From positions 1 to 64,000 of the forward strand of contig JAHHHW010000082.1 in NCBI GenBank assembly GCA_019359115.1: a stretch of DNA of 64,000 nucleotides. Reading direction: 5' to 3'. The notes below the pieces were generated by a model. It saw only the letters and a program-made list of their open reading frames with translations. It had not been told where the DNA came from and ran no database searches. Both the position numbers and the translations under genes were made by a program. Below are positions 8,974 through 16,420 of the stretch, piece by piece (positions within the stretch are counted from its first letter, which is position 1; each line of letters starts with the position of its first letter). The DNA comes from Pelatocladus maniniholoensis HA4357-MV3. GTDB lineage: Bacteria; Cyanobacteriota; Cyanobacteriia; Cyanobacteriales; Nostocaceae.

Positions 8974-9564
8974 ATGACGCAACCAAAATTACAGGGTAAA
9001 TACAGAATCGAATCGACCCGTTTGCCAAATCGCAACTATGCCGCCAACGGTTCGTATTTCATTACCATTTGTACCAAAAATCTTAACCATTATTTCGGTA
9101 ACGTGGTTTCAGATCAGGTGCATTTATCAGTAATTGGGGAAATTGCCCAAAGATTCTGGACAGACATTCCCAATCATTTTGATGATACCTACATTGATGC
9201 CTACGTCATTATGCCCAATCACGTACACGGCATTGTTGTTATCGACCGTCCCCACAATAATGTAGAGACGTTGCACTGCAACGTCTCTACACAATATGAT
9301 GTGCCATGCGATATCATCGAACCTCAATTCATGTCTGACATATCCCCTAAACCAGGTTCGTTAGGTGCGATCGCACGATCATACAAATCTGCTGTCACCC
9401 GGTGGTGTCGGGAAAATGATCATGACCATTTCGCTTGGCAATCACGATTCTACGACCATATTATTCGTGCTGATGGTTCTTTAGACCGGATTCGGGAATA
9501 CATGATTAATAATCCCATTAAATGGGATGAAGACAAGAATAACCCCGCAAATTTATGGATGTAG
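8974..9564 (+). CDS. REP-associated tyrosine transposase (Y1/HUH family)
   Basis: A 196-residue RAYT/TnpA_REP protein. The HUH metal-binding motif is His83-Val-His85 in MPNHVHG. The catalytic tyrosine is probably Tyr137 (ARSYKSAV) or Tyr160 (WQSRFYDHIIR). The C-terminal DGSLDRIREYMINNPIKW is a family signature. These single-strand endonucleases are thought to spread or maintain REP palindromes. A 29-bp palindrome lies in frame in the loop just after the HUH motif (residues 97-106, VETLHCNVST). The stop codon TAG (9562-9564) is made by the first bases of the next palindrome. The gene looks intact; whether it is active is not known. Confidence 0.93.
   Translation: MTQPKLQGKYRIESTRLPNRNYAANGSYFITICTKNLNHYFGNVVSDQVHLSVIGEIAQRFWTDIPNHFDDTYIDAYVIMPNHVHGIVVIDRPHNNVETLHCNVSTQYDVPCDIIEPQFMSDISPKPGSLGAIARSYKSAVTRWCRENDHDHFAWQSRFYDHIIRADGSLDRIREYMINNPIKWDEDKNNPANLWM
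9262..9290. repeat. GTAGAGACG palindrome inside the RAYT gene
   Basis: A 29-bp palindrome, core TTGCACTGCAA. It begins on a codon boundary and is read as Val-Glu-Thr-Leu-His-Cys-Asn-Val-Ser-Thr. The transposase gene therefore carries a copy of its own presumed substrate within its coding sequence. Confidence 0.95.
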
Positions 9565-9588
9565 AGACGCGATATATCGCGTCTCTAC
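9561..9588. repeat. GTAGAGACG palindrome ending the RAYT gene
   Basis: A 28-bp palindrome with core CGATATATCG. Its second to fourth bases (TAG, 9562-9564) are the stop codon of the RAYT gene, so the palindrome defines the protein's C-terminus and probably also forms the hairpin at the mRNA 3' end. Confidence 0.95.
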
Positions 9589-9620
9589 ATTTTGCTAATA
9601 CATTATTCCGAAGTTGAGCA

Positions 9621-12128
9621 ATGAAATTTTTATTTAAGTATTTAAGAGCGATCAATAAACCTGCTTGGAAAAGCCTTCCAAGTATAATTCCCTTATCTAC
9701 TTCCTTGCTAACTATTAGCGCTAGCGTTGGAATTGGTGTTACTTTTAATCCTGAACGCAGTTGGGCTAGTGCCTGTGCAGGTGTATATTCTAGCAGGTCT
9801 GGTGTGCCTACAAGCAGTCAAAGTGTAATTGGTTACTACAACTCAATCACAAAAAGTTATGTAAACATCGCCACTTATGATGGTGGTGGCAACATTAATG
9901 CGATCGCCACCCAACCATCAACTGGTAATCTATTTTTTGTGAATCGGGTTACAGGCAAAACAGTTGTTTACAATCCAAATACAGGCAGTCAAACCACTCT
10001 AACAGGAACTCTTCCTGGTACCACAACAACTATTATTGGTGCTACGTTTGATCCCAGTGGCAAATTATATGTTTATTACTCAAACAAAACATTAATTGAA
10101 GTCAATCCCGCTACAGGTAGCCAGGTAGGCTCCACGATAAATATTAGTGGTATTCCCGGAAATAATGATAGTACCAGCAGAACTACTAACGGAGATATTG
10201 CGATCGGCACTGACGGCGTTCTTTATGCGGTTGGTGACACTAGTAGCAATGCCGGCAGCTACACTTCTCAGCTTTATTCAATTGCTATTACTGGTACTAC
10301 AGCTATAGCAACACCAGTCAATGGAAACAATGTTATTACAGGAGTTAGTGGTGCTGCGGTTAATGGTCTGGCGATTGACCCATCTACAGGTAAATTCTAT
10401 ATCAGTACTAATAACGGAACTTATGAATTGGACTTCGCTACCAAAGCAGGAACTCTACTAACTAATGCTGTCGGAACAAACGACTTGGCTGCTTGTGGTT
10501 CTCCAGCACCGGATTTGCCTACTATTGCTAAGACATTTAGCCCAAGCACTGTAACAGGTATACCTGCGACTAGTACTCTGACGTTGACTCTGGGTAATAG
10601 TAACTCGGTTCCTATTTATCTAATACAAACATTAACCGATAACTTTCAATCTGGGTTAACAGTTAGCAACCCTAATGGGTTAAGTGGTACCTGTACAAGT
10701 ATTTCTGGAAATACAGTCACTGCAACAGCAGGAAGTAGTTCTATCAGCCTAAATAATGGGTTCAAAATTCCAGCTGGTGGTTGCACCGTTTCTGTGAATG
10801 TCACAGCTAGTAGTGCAGGTACTTATATAAATAGTATTGCAGCTGGAGCTTTGAAGACTTTCGTTGGTGACAACGCTAATGCTGCTAATTCTACACTTTT
10901 AGTAAGTACCACTATCTCCGGTACGCTCTACGAAGATAGCAACAGCGATAATAATTTAGGTGCAACTGAACCGAAATTACCAGCAAATATTACTCTAAAA
11001 CTACTTGATAGCAACAACAGCGTTATCAAAACAACCCTGACACAGAACGATGGTACTTACACCTTCACTGGTGTTGTTAACGGTAATTACAAAATCCAGG
11101 TAGATACCACAGATACAGATATTCCTGCTGGTTATACCTTGGGTACACCCAATGACTTAGCTGTAACTGTTTCCGGTAGTCCAGTCACAAATAAAGACTT
11201 CGGCTTCGACCCACCCACTTACAATATATCCGGTACTCTCTACGAAGATACTGACGGTGGCAATGATTTAGACGCAACTGAACCGAAATTACCAGCAAAT
11301 ATTACTGTCAAATTACTAGATAGCAATAATAACCCCATCAAAACTACCACCACCGATGCGAATGGTACTTACACCTTCACTGGTGTTGTTAACGGTAATT
11401 ACAAAATCCAGGTAGATACCACAGATACAGATATTCCTGCTGGTTACACCTTGGGTACACCCAATGACTTAGCTGTAACTGTTTCCGGTAGTTCTGTTAA
11501 TAATCAAAACTTTGGCTTTGACTCACCTGTTGCTAGCAATCCCAACATATTGTTAGTCAAACGCATTACTGCCATTAATGGGTCATCTTTTACTAACCTC
11601 ATCGACGGTGTAAATAATAGCAATTCTCCTAACTATGTACCAGCACCTCGCGATACCGATGATAACAACCCTAATTGGTCGAGTAATTACTTACAAGGTC
11701 TCATCAACGGTGGTGCGGTTCGTCCTAATGATGAAATAGAATACACTATTTACTTCCTCTCCGCAGGTGATGCAACTGCACCCAAAGTTTTGATGTGCGA
11801 TCGCGTTCCCAATAATGTCAGCTTTATTCCCACCGCCTTTAACAGTTTCCCCACCAAAAACAGCACTGGCTTACAAAACACTGATCGGGGAATTCTCTGG
11901 CAGTATAACGCTAATACCGAATCTCTTAGCAATATCAAAGATGGAGATATTGCTCAATACTTTCCTCCAGGCGAAGATCCAAAAACTGTTTATCCCACTG
12001 TTGACTGTGGTGGTGCCAATACCAACGGTGCAATAGTTGTAAACTTAGGAGATTTAGCTAATGCGATCGCTCCCGGTACACCCACTGATTCCTATGGTTT
12101 GATCCGCTTCCGGGGACGGGTGAAATAA
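9621..12128 (+). CDS. Secreted SdrD-B repeat surface protein
   Basis: An 835-residue exported protein. The N-terminal signal is long (hydrophobic SIIPLSTSLLTISASVGIGV, cleavage probably after RSWA near residue 49). Residues 50-295 resemble a beta-propeller-like region (repeated PSTGNLFFVNR and DPSGKLYVYY units). A DUF11-like stretch follows (STLTLTLGNSNSVPIYL), then two SdrD-B/Cna-B-type domains of 104 residues each (ISGTLYEDxxxxNxLxATEPKLP). The C-terminal part (NDEIEYTIYFLSAGDA to YGLIRFRGRVK) is shared with cyanobacterial DUF11 surface proteins. It is probably a functional partner of the barrel protein gene, from which the RAYT unit now separates it. Confidence 0.85.
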   Translation: MKFLFKYLRAINKPAWKSLPSIIPLSTSLLTISASVGIGVTFNPERSWASACAGVYSSRSGVPTSSQSVIGYYNSITKSYVNIATYDGGGNINAIATQPSTGNLFFVNRVTGKTVVYNPNTGSQTTLTGTLPGTTTTIIGATFDPSGKLYVYYSNKTLIEVNPATGSQVGSTINISGIPGNNDSTSRTTNGDIAIGTDGVLYAVGDTSSNAGSYTSQLYSIAITGTTAIATPVNGNNVITGVSGAAVNGLAIDPSTGKFYISTNNGTYELDFATKAGTLLTNAVGTNDLAACGSPAPDLPTIAKTFSPSTVTGIPATSTLTLTLGNSNSVPIYLIQTLTDNFQSGLTVSNPNGLSGTCTSISGNTVTATAGSSSISLNNGFKIPAGGCTVSVNVTASSAGTYINSIAAGALKTFVGDNANAANSTLLVSTTISGTLYEDSNSDNNLGATEPKLPANITLKLLDSNNSVIKTTLTQNDGTYTFTGVVNGNYKIQVDTTDTDIPAGYTLGTPNDLAVTVSGSPVTNKDFGFDPPTYNISGTLYEDTDGGNDLDATEPKLPANITVKLLDSNNNPIKTTTTDANGTYTFTGVVNGNYKIQVDTTDTDIPAGYTLGTPNDLAVTVSGSSVNNQNFGFDSPVASNPNILLVKRITAINGSSFTNLIDGVNNSNSPNYVPAPRDTDDNNPNWSSNYLQGLINGGAVRPNDEIEYTIYFLSAGDATAPKVLMCDRVPNNVSFIPTAFNSFPTKNSTGLQNTDRGILWQYNANTESLSNIKDGDIAQYFPPGEDPKTVYPTVDCGGANTNGAIVVNLGDLANAIAPGTPTDSYGLIRFRGRVK
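10912..11530 (+). repeat. Two 312-bp direct repeats encoding SdrD-B domains
   Basis: Two tandem copies with a period of 312 bases (104 codons). The first half of each copy has diverged, but about 125 bases (from about 11052 and 11364) are almost identical, with about one mismatch. This pattern suggests recent duplication or gene conversion limited to part of the unit. Confidence 0.9.
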
Positions 12129-12133
12129 AGTTA

Positions 12134-12160
12134 AGGGACGCACACTTTGTGCGTCCCTAC
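12134..12160. terminator. Palindrome after the SdrD-B gene
   Basis: AGGGACGCACA pairs with TGTGCGTCCCT around a 3-nt loop, 6-32 bases after the stop. It is a sub-family relative of the GTAGAGACG palindromes (GTAGGGACG arms on the minus strand). It has no T run, so it is a processing or REP-like hairpin rather than a classic terminator. Confidence 0.6.
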
Positions 12161-12242
12161 AGAAAATTTGCTAAGTACAGCATGTTTATGATCATGTAAG
12201 CAAAATATATGTTAGATTATTTTTTACATAAAAAGAAAGAAT

Positions 12243-12292
12243 AAGGAGGTAATAAAAACTAAGTGTAAAACCTTAGTTCTATGCACCTCCTT
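12243..12292. ncRNA. Two-tier hairpin of unknown function
   Basis: The outer stem AAGGAGGT (12243-12250) pairs with ACCTCCTT (12285-12292), and the inner stem AACTAAG (12257-12263) pairs with CTTAGTT (12272-12278). The 5' arm contains a perfect anti-16S sequence (AAGGAGGT) that is not followed by a gene. It could be a structured RNA, a decoy or a processing site. There is no known family match that I can name. Confidence 0.45.
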
Positions 12293-12470
12293 GGTTTTCA
12301 GGCTAACGCTCTTACTGTATATCTCTCTTTATTTGTATACGTACTAACACTAAAAAAACACAGTATTTTTACTGAGCTTAATGCTAAATATATCAAGAAA
12401 GCTTGATGAAATTTTCTCAAAACAATTGAAGGAATTAAAGAATATTAACCTCAGTTTTGATTTTATCTTT

Positions 12471-12633
12471 ATGAGGCACGGGAGCATCCCAAATGTTCAA
12501 AAAACCTGCTCAAATCTGCTTAAAGCAGACTACTTGATTTATTTGAGTCCTATGAAGACGACTTGTGCTATTAAGCTAAGGTTAAAACCCAAGCGCGGTA
12601 TATTCAAAAAATTGGGATGCTCCCATGAGGCAC
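12471..12633. mobile_element. 145-bp MITE with 13-bp inverted repeats and 9-bp target duplication
   Basis: The element runs 12480-12624. Its ends are perfect 13-bp inverted repeats (GGGAGCATCCCAA and TTGGGATGCTCCC). It is flanked on both sides by the 9-bp direct repeat ATGAGGCAC (12471-12479 and 12625-12633), a clear target site duplication. It is too short to encode a transposase. A related, decayed copy lies at about 57443-57576. It sits just upstream of the cobalamin riboswitch, so it may affect the leader or promoter of the cob operon. Confidence 0.9.
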
Positions 12634-12654
12634 AAACTCATGCTAGACTACTCA

Positions 12655-12848
12655 AACTTAGAGTTGGGAAAGTCCGGTGAGATCCCGGTACTGTGCCGCA
12701 GCTGTAATCTGATTGGGAATTGTGAGTAGGGGTGTAGACGCGCTCTGCGCGACTTCTCCTAGAGTACGGGCGAACGGCCGTACAGTAGTTAGTAAAAAAA
12801 CTACTAACCAACAACCAATTCGGTTAGTCAGAACGCCAACTTCTAAGA
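12655..12848 (+). promoter_or_regulatory. Cobalamin riboswitch upstream of cobG
   Basis: The conserved aptamer core is visible: GGGAAAGTCCGGTGAGAT, then CCGGTACTGTGCCGCAGC and TGTAATC at 12666-12712, with the B12-box region AGTCAGAACGCC near 12825-12837. The closing P1 stem is CTTAGAGTTGG (12657-12667) with CCAACTTCTAAG (12836-12847, one bulge). A peripheral arm is expanded by three inserted hairpins between about 12728 and 12812. The strand TCTAAG (12842-12847) can pair alternatively with CTTAGA at 12902-12907, next to the cobG ribosome binding site, which gives a plausible translational switch. Confidence 0.88.
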
Positions 12849-12908
12849 GTGTCGTCAAGACGCATTGTTTCTCTGCTCCCTGCGTCGCACAGGGAAGGAG
12901 CCTTAGAG

Positions 12909-14405
12909 GTGTATTTATCGTCAATTTCTGTCCCTTGTCCTGGTATTTTTTACAGTACGTCCGCGCGAGATGGTACCCTATCACGTATCCGTATCCCTGG
13001 AGGGATAGTCACTACTGGACAATTTCGATTTGTCGCTGATTTAGCTGATAAATTTGCCGCAGGTTATGTCAATATTACTAATCGTGCTAACTTCCAAATT
13101 CGCGAAGTTCACACAGAAATAAATCCTGAAGTTTTACATCAACTGCGAGAAATTGGTTTAGCTTCGCCAATTGTGGGTGTTGATCATCTGCGTAATATTA
13201 TGGGTAGCCCAACAGCAGGTATTGATTCAGAAGAATTGATTGATACGCGATCGCTCATTCGCGCATTAGATCATTACATCACCACCCATGCTGAACTTGC
13301 GCCCCTCTCACCAAAATTTAGCATTACAGTTGACGGTGGAGGTACGCTAAAGGTGTGCGATCGCCCCAACGATATTATCTTCAGTGCTGTTGAAATCAGT
13401 ACACAGATATACTTTCACCTGAAACTGAATTTAGGTGAATCATTTCTAAATACAGGCATATTACTGCAACCCCAAGCATGTGTAGACGTAGTAGGTGCGA
13501 TCGCCAAAGTCTATTTGCAGTATTCTGCATTAGAGCAACAAAACATCACACCCTATCGCAAATCCCGTAAACTTCGTTTATTTGAAGTTCTACACAACTT
13601 GGGTAGAGAAAGATTTTTCCAAGAAGTAGAAAGTCATCTTCCTTACTCCTTGCAAAAACTTCCCAATATCCCCACCTCTCCATTCACAGAACCATATCTA
13701 ACTCGTCATCTCCACCTTGGTGTTCATCCCCAAAGACAACAAGAACTTTCCTACATTGGTGTTGTACTACCACTCGGTAAATTAGAAACATGGCAAATGC
13801 ACGGTTTAGCAGATATCGCCCAAGGTTACGGCAGTGGTACACTAAGGCTCACACCCTGGCAAAATCTTCTATTAACAGATCTTCCTGATCAGTATATTCA
13901 CGAATTCAAGAGCAAAATAGAAAACTTACATTTGCATTGGTCGCCAACCAAAATACACAGCGCTTTTGTTGCGTGTGCTGGTAGTACAGGATGTGCATCC
14001 TCAACGACAGATACCAAAAATCATGCCTTAAAGTTAGCTGAGTATTTGGATCAACGCATCACTATAAATCAACCTGTCAATATTCACTTTACAGGATGTC
14101 CAAAATCTTGCGCTCAACACAACAACAGCGATATCACTCTGTTGGGTGTCAGTGAAGAAAAATATCACGTATATGTTGGAGATAGTGACAATGACAGCAA
14201 ATTCGGGCGAGAACTTTATCAGCGTGTGGCTTTTGCAGAATTACCCTCATTGATAGAAAAAACTCTCCAAGTTTACATCGCAAAACGTCTAACTCGCCAC
14301 GAATCACTAGGAGAATTCGCCAACCGATACACTATTGCAGAGTTGCAAGAGATGGTTGAGGAGGGGATGCTCCCCAAGGGGGACATGTGGGACAAGACAA
14401 TCTAA
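12909..14405 (+). CDS. cobG: Precorrin-3B synthase CobG
   Basis: A monooxygenase of the aerobic cobalamin pathway that makes precorrin-3B from precorrin-3A. It belongs to the nitrite/sulfite reductase-like fold: two ferredoxin-like half repeats, and the siroheme/4Fe-4S cysteines in ACAGSTGCAS and TGCPKSCAQHN near the C-terminal third. I choose GTG at 12909, giving the start MYLSSISVPCPGIFYSTSARDG, because a Shine-Dalgarno GAAGGAG (12894-12900) is 8 bases upstream. A longer in-frame start at 12849 would overlap the riboswitch. The ribosome binding site sits in a small hairpin (CCCTG 12878-12882 with CAGGG 12890-12894). First gene of cobG-cobH-cobI. Confidence 0.93.
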   Translation: MYLSSISVPCPGIFYSTSARDGTLSRIRIPGGIVTTGQFRFVADLADKFAAGYVNITNRANFQIREVHTEINPEVLHQLREIGLASPIVGVDHLRNIMGSPTAGIDSEELIDTRSLIRALDHYITTHAELAPLSPKFSITVDGGGTLKVCDRPNDIIFSAVEISTQIYFHLKLNLGESFLNTGILLQPQACVDVVGAIAKVYLQYSALEQQNITPYRKSRKLRLFEVLHNLGRERFFQEVESHLPYSLQKLPNIPTSPFTEPYLTRHLHLGVHPQRQQELSYIGVVLPLGKLETWQMHGLADIAQGYGSGTLRLTPWQNLLLTDLPDQYIHEFKSKIENLHLHWSPTKIHSAFVACAGSTGCASSTTDTKNHALKLAEYLDQRITINQPVNIHFTGCPKSCAQHNNSDITLLGVSEEKYHVYVGDSDNDSKFGRELYQRVAFAELPSLIEKTLQVYIAKRLTRHESLGEFANRYTIAELQEMVEEGMLPKGDMWDKTI

Positions 14406-14432
14406 AATCTAAAATCCAAAATCTAAAATCGA
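14399..14432. repeat. Short tandem repeat between cobG and cobH
   Basis: About four copies of an 8-bp unit close to ATCTAAAA fill the whole cobG-cobH spacer. They displace any Shine-Dalgarno for cobH. Confidence 0.8.
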
Positions 14433-15062
14433 ATGACCATTGACTATATTCGAGATGGGAATGAAATATATCGCAAATCCTTTGCCATAATTCGTGCTGA
14501 AGCAAATTTATCTGTGCTGACGCCTGATGTGGCTAAGGTTGCAGTGCGTCTAATTCACGCTTGCGGGATGACTGATATTATAGATGATTTAGTCGCTTCG
14601 TCTACTGCTGTCAGATCTGGGCGTACAGCAATAGCAGCAGGCGCACCGATTTTGTGTGATTGTCGCATGGTAGCTGAAGGAATTACCCGTAAGCGCCTAC
14701 CAGCAGATAATGCGGTGATTTGTACTCTGAATCATCCCGATGTACCAGAACTTGCCCAAAAACTGGAAAATACTCGTTCTGCTGCGGCTTTAGAATTGTG
14801 GCGATCGCACCTAAAAGGATCTGTAGTCGCGATTGGTAATGCACCTACTGTTTTATTTCGACTACTGGAAATGCTGGATGAAGGCGCACCCAAACCCGCG
14901 TTGATTCTGGGTTTTCCGGTTGGATTTGTAGGGGCCGCAGAGTCCAAGATAGCACTGGCAGCCGATAGCCGTGGTGTGCCATTTATGACATTAAACGGAC
15001 GTCGAGGAGGAAGTGCGATCGCAGCCGCCGCAGTTAATGCCTTAGCAACGGAGAAAGAATAA
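14433..15062 (+). CDS. cobH: Precorrin-8X methylmutase
   Basis: A 209-residue CobH/CbiC family enzyme that moves the C11 methyl group to C12, giving hydrogenobyrinate. Recognised by the N-terminal YIRDGNEIYRKSFAIIRAEA, the VRLIHACGMTDI motif with the catalytic His, and the C-terminal PVGFVGAAESKIAL and RGGSAIAAAAVNAL. Length is normal. Its stop overlaps the cobI start by one base (TAATG), indicating translational coupling. Confidence 0.96.
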   Translation: MTIDYIRDGNEIYRKSFAIIRAEANLSVLTPDVAKVAVRLIHACGMTDIIDDLVASSTAVRSGRTAIAAGAPILCDCRMVAEGITRKRLPADNAVICTLNHPDVPELAQKLENTRSAAALELWRSHLKGSVVAIGNAPTVLFRLLEMLDEGAPKPALILGFPVGFVGAAESKIALAADSRGVPFMTLNGRRGGSAIAAAAVNALATEKE

Positions 15063-15760
15063 TGAAAGGTCGTCTTTATGGTGTCGGTGTTGGCCCTGGA
15101 GATCCAGAACTATTGACTCTTAAGGCATTGCGCCTATTAAGATCTTGTCCAGTGGTTGCCTATCAATCAGCAGAAGATAAAGAAAGTGTTGCTAGGGGTA
15201 TTGTAGCTGAACATCTCCCTGGGAATCAAATTGAGGTGGAGTATCATCTCCCTCGCGCCCTTGACCCCTACGAAGCACAACCAACTTACGACCAAGTTGT
15301 TATCCCCATTGCCGAACATCTAGCAGCTGGACGGGATGTGGCGGTTTTGTGTGAAGGCGACCCGTTATTTTACGGCTCTTTCATGTATGTATTTACACGA
15401 CTCTCTGAACAGTTTGAAACAGAAGTTGTACCAGGAGTTTCCTCGCCAATGGGGTGTGCTTCTGCATTGACAGTTCCCCTGAGTTATCGCAATGATGTTT
15501 TTAGTGTCTTACCAGCCACCCTAACAGCCGAAATCTTGAAAACACAATTGTTAAATGCTGATGCAGCAGCAATAATTAAACTGCGGCGACATTTTGCGAA
15601 AGTCCGTGATGTGTTGCATCACTTAGGAATGGGATCACGGGCGCGTTACATTGAAAGAGGAACGATGGTAAATCAAAAAATTATCTCTCTCGATGAAGTA
15701 GATCCCACCCAAGTTCCTTATTTTTCGATGATTTTGGTGCCAAGTCAAAGTCGATTATAA
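15062..15760 (+). CDS. cobI: Precorrin-2 C20-methyltransferase
   Basis: A 232-residue SAM-dependent tetrapyrrole methylase that makes precorrin-3A. The N-terminal YGVGVGPGDPELLTLKA loop and the CEGDPLFYGSFMYV and VVPGVSSPMGCAS motifs identify the CobI/CbiL branch. It is coupled to cobH by a TAATG overlap and ends the three-gene riboswitch-controlled operon. Its last 6 bases overlap the end of a small convergent gene. Confidence 0.95.
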   Translation: MKGRLYGVGVGPGDPELLTLKALRLLRSCPVVAYQSAEDKESVARGIVAEHLPGNQIEVEYHLPRALDPYEAQPTYDQVVIPIAEHLAAGRDVAVLCEGDPLFYGSFMYVFTRLSEQFETEVVPGVSSPMGCASALTVPLSYRNDVFSVLPATLTAEILKTQLLNADAAAIIKLRRHFAKVRDVLHHLGMGSRARYIERGTMVNQKIISLDEVDPTQVPYFSMILVPSQSRL

Positions 15761-16033
15761 GTTTTGGTGAGGAAAGAAGATGGCGTAGTAAAGCGATGGA
15801 TCGATGCGGTCTGTGAAGGGACGGTATAAACATCGATCTTGGATGAAATCTAGTCTATCTTCTTCGGATTGCTCATCTTCTTGTACTTCTGCTGTGCGGC
15901 TACGGACAGGTTGTGTTAATGTAGCCAATTTTGACCATGCAATAGAAAAGGGATTTTGTAGATATTTTTCAACTACTGATTTGGGTTTGTTTTCTAGAAC
16001 ATCTACAAATACATCCTCCGTATTCTTCGACAT
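15755..16033 (-). CDS. Small acidic hypothetical protein
   Basis: A 92-residue protein I do not recognise. It starts MSKNTEDVFVDVLENKPKSV and carries an acidic stretch in the middle (QEDEQSEEDRLDFI). It has no signal peptide or membrane segment. It is likely real, because a good Shine-Dalgarno (AAAGGAG) precedes the ATG. It converges on cobI with a 6-base overlap, so the two transcripts are antisense at their 3' ends. Confidence 0.65.
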   Translation of the reverse strand: MSKNTEDVFVDVLENKPKSVVEKYLQNPFSIAWSKLATLTQPVRSRTAEVQEDEQSEEDRLDFIQDRCLYRPFTDRIDPSLYYAIFFPHQNL

Positions 16034-16420
16034 ACAATTTCTCCTTTACAAAGTAGGGTTTTGTAGCACACTTTTTTCTTGCTAATGTCAATGTTTGGGA
16101 ACACTTCAACTTTTCTCAAAAATTACTTAAATTATGATTGAGTGCAACTAAATTAATTTATGCACTTTTAACGTAATACCTAAACAATTTTCAAAAAAAC
16201 TTAAGCTTCAATTATGAATACCAGATAGCTAAATATAATTCCAGAAAATAATCCAATATGTAAACAAATATGAAATATATATAGCATTCCTAAATCATTC
16301 GCTCCAGACTAGATCCCCGACTTCGCAGGAGTTGTCGGGGATCTAAGCTCTGCGATTCTCACAAATAATATAGGATTGCTCTAGTATTTAACCCAATATC
16401 AGCGAAATTTAGGAGTAAGA
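16034..16420. other. Intergenic region with a palindrome
   Basis: 387 bases without a gene. It contains a 34-bp imperfect palindrome at 16311-16344 (arms AGATCCCCGAC/GTCGGGGATCT), listed separately. The rest is AT-rich DNA that should contain divergent promoters. Confidence 0.6.
16311..16344. repeat. AGATCCCCGAC palindrome
   Basis: Arms AGATCCCCGAC and GTCGGGGATCT around a 12-nt middle. A second copy of the same family, with a longer perfect stem, is at 60631-60662. Confidence 0.9.

Larger units (their letters stand above)
8911..9588. mobile_element. RAYT unit flanked by its palindromes
   Basis: The transposase-like gene at 8974-9564 is bounded on both sides by copies of the same palindrome (8911-8939 and 9561-9588), with a third copy inside the gene. 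This is the arrangement expected for a REP-associated tyrosine transposase and its cognate repeats (REPtron). It lies between two surface-protein genes. No target duplication is expected for this class and none is claimed. Confidence 0.75.

Noticed and set aside
12381-12680. A 99-codon open frame upstream of cobG
   Set aside because: It runs straight through the MITE and into the riboswitch aptamer; its sequence changes character at the element and it has no ribosome binding site. It is open by chance.
12849-12908. Longer cobG start at GTG 12849
   Set aside because: It would lie against the riboswitch P1 strand and add residues that do not match the CobG family; GTG at 12909 has a good ribosome binding site.
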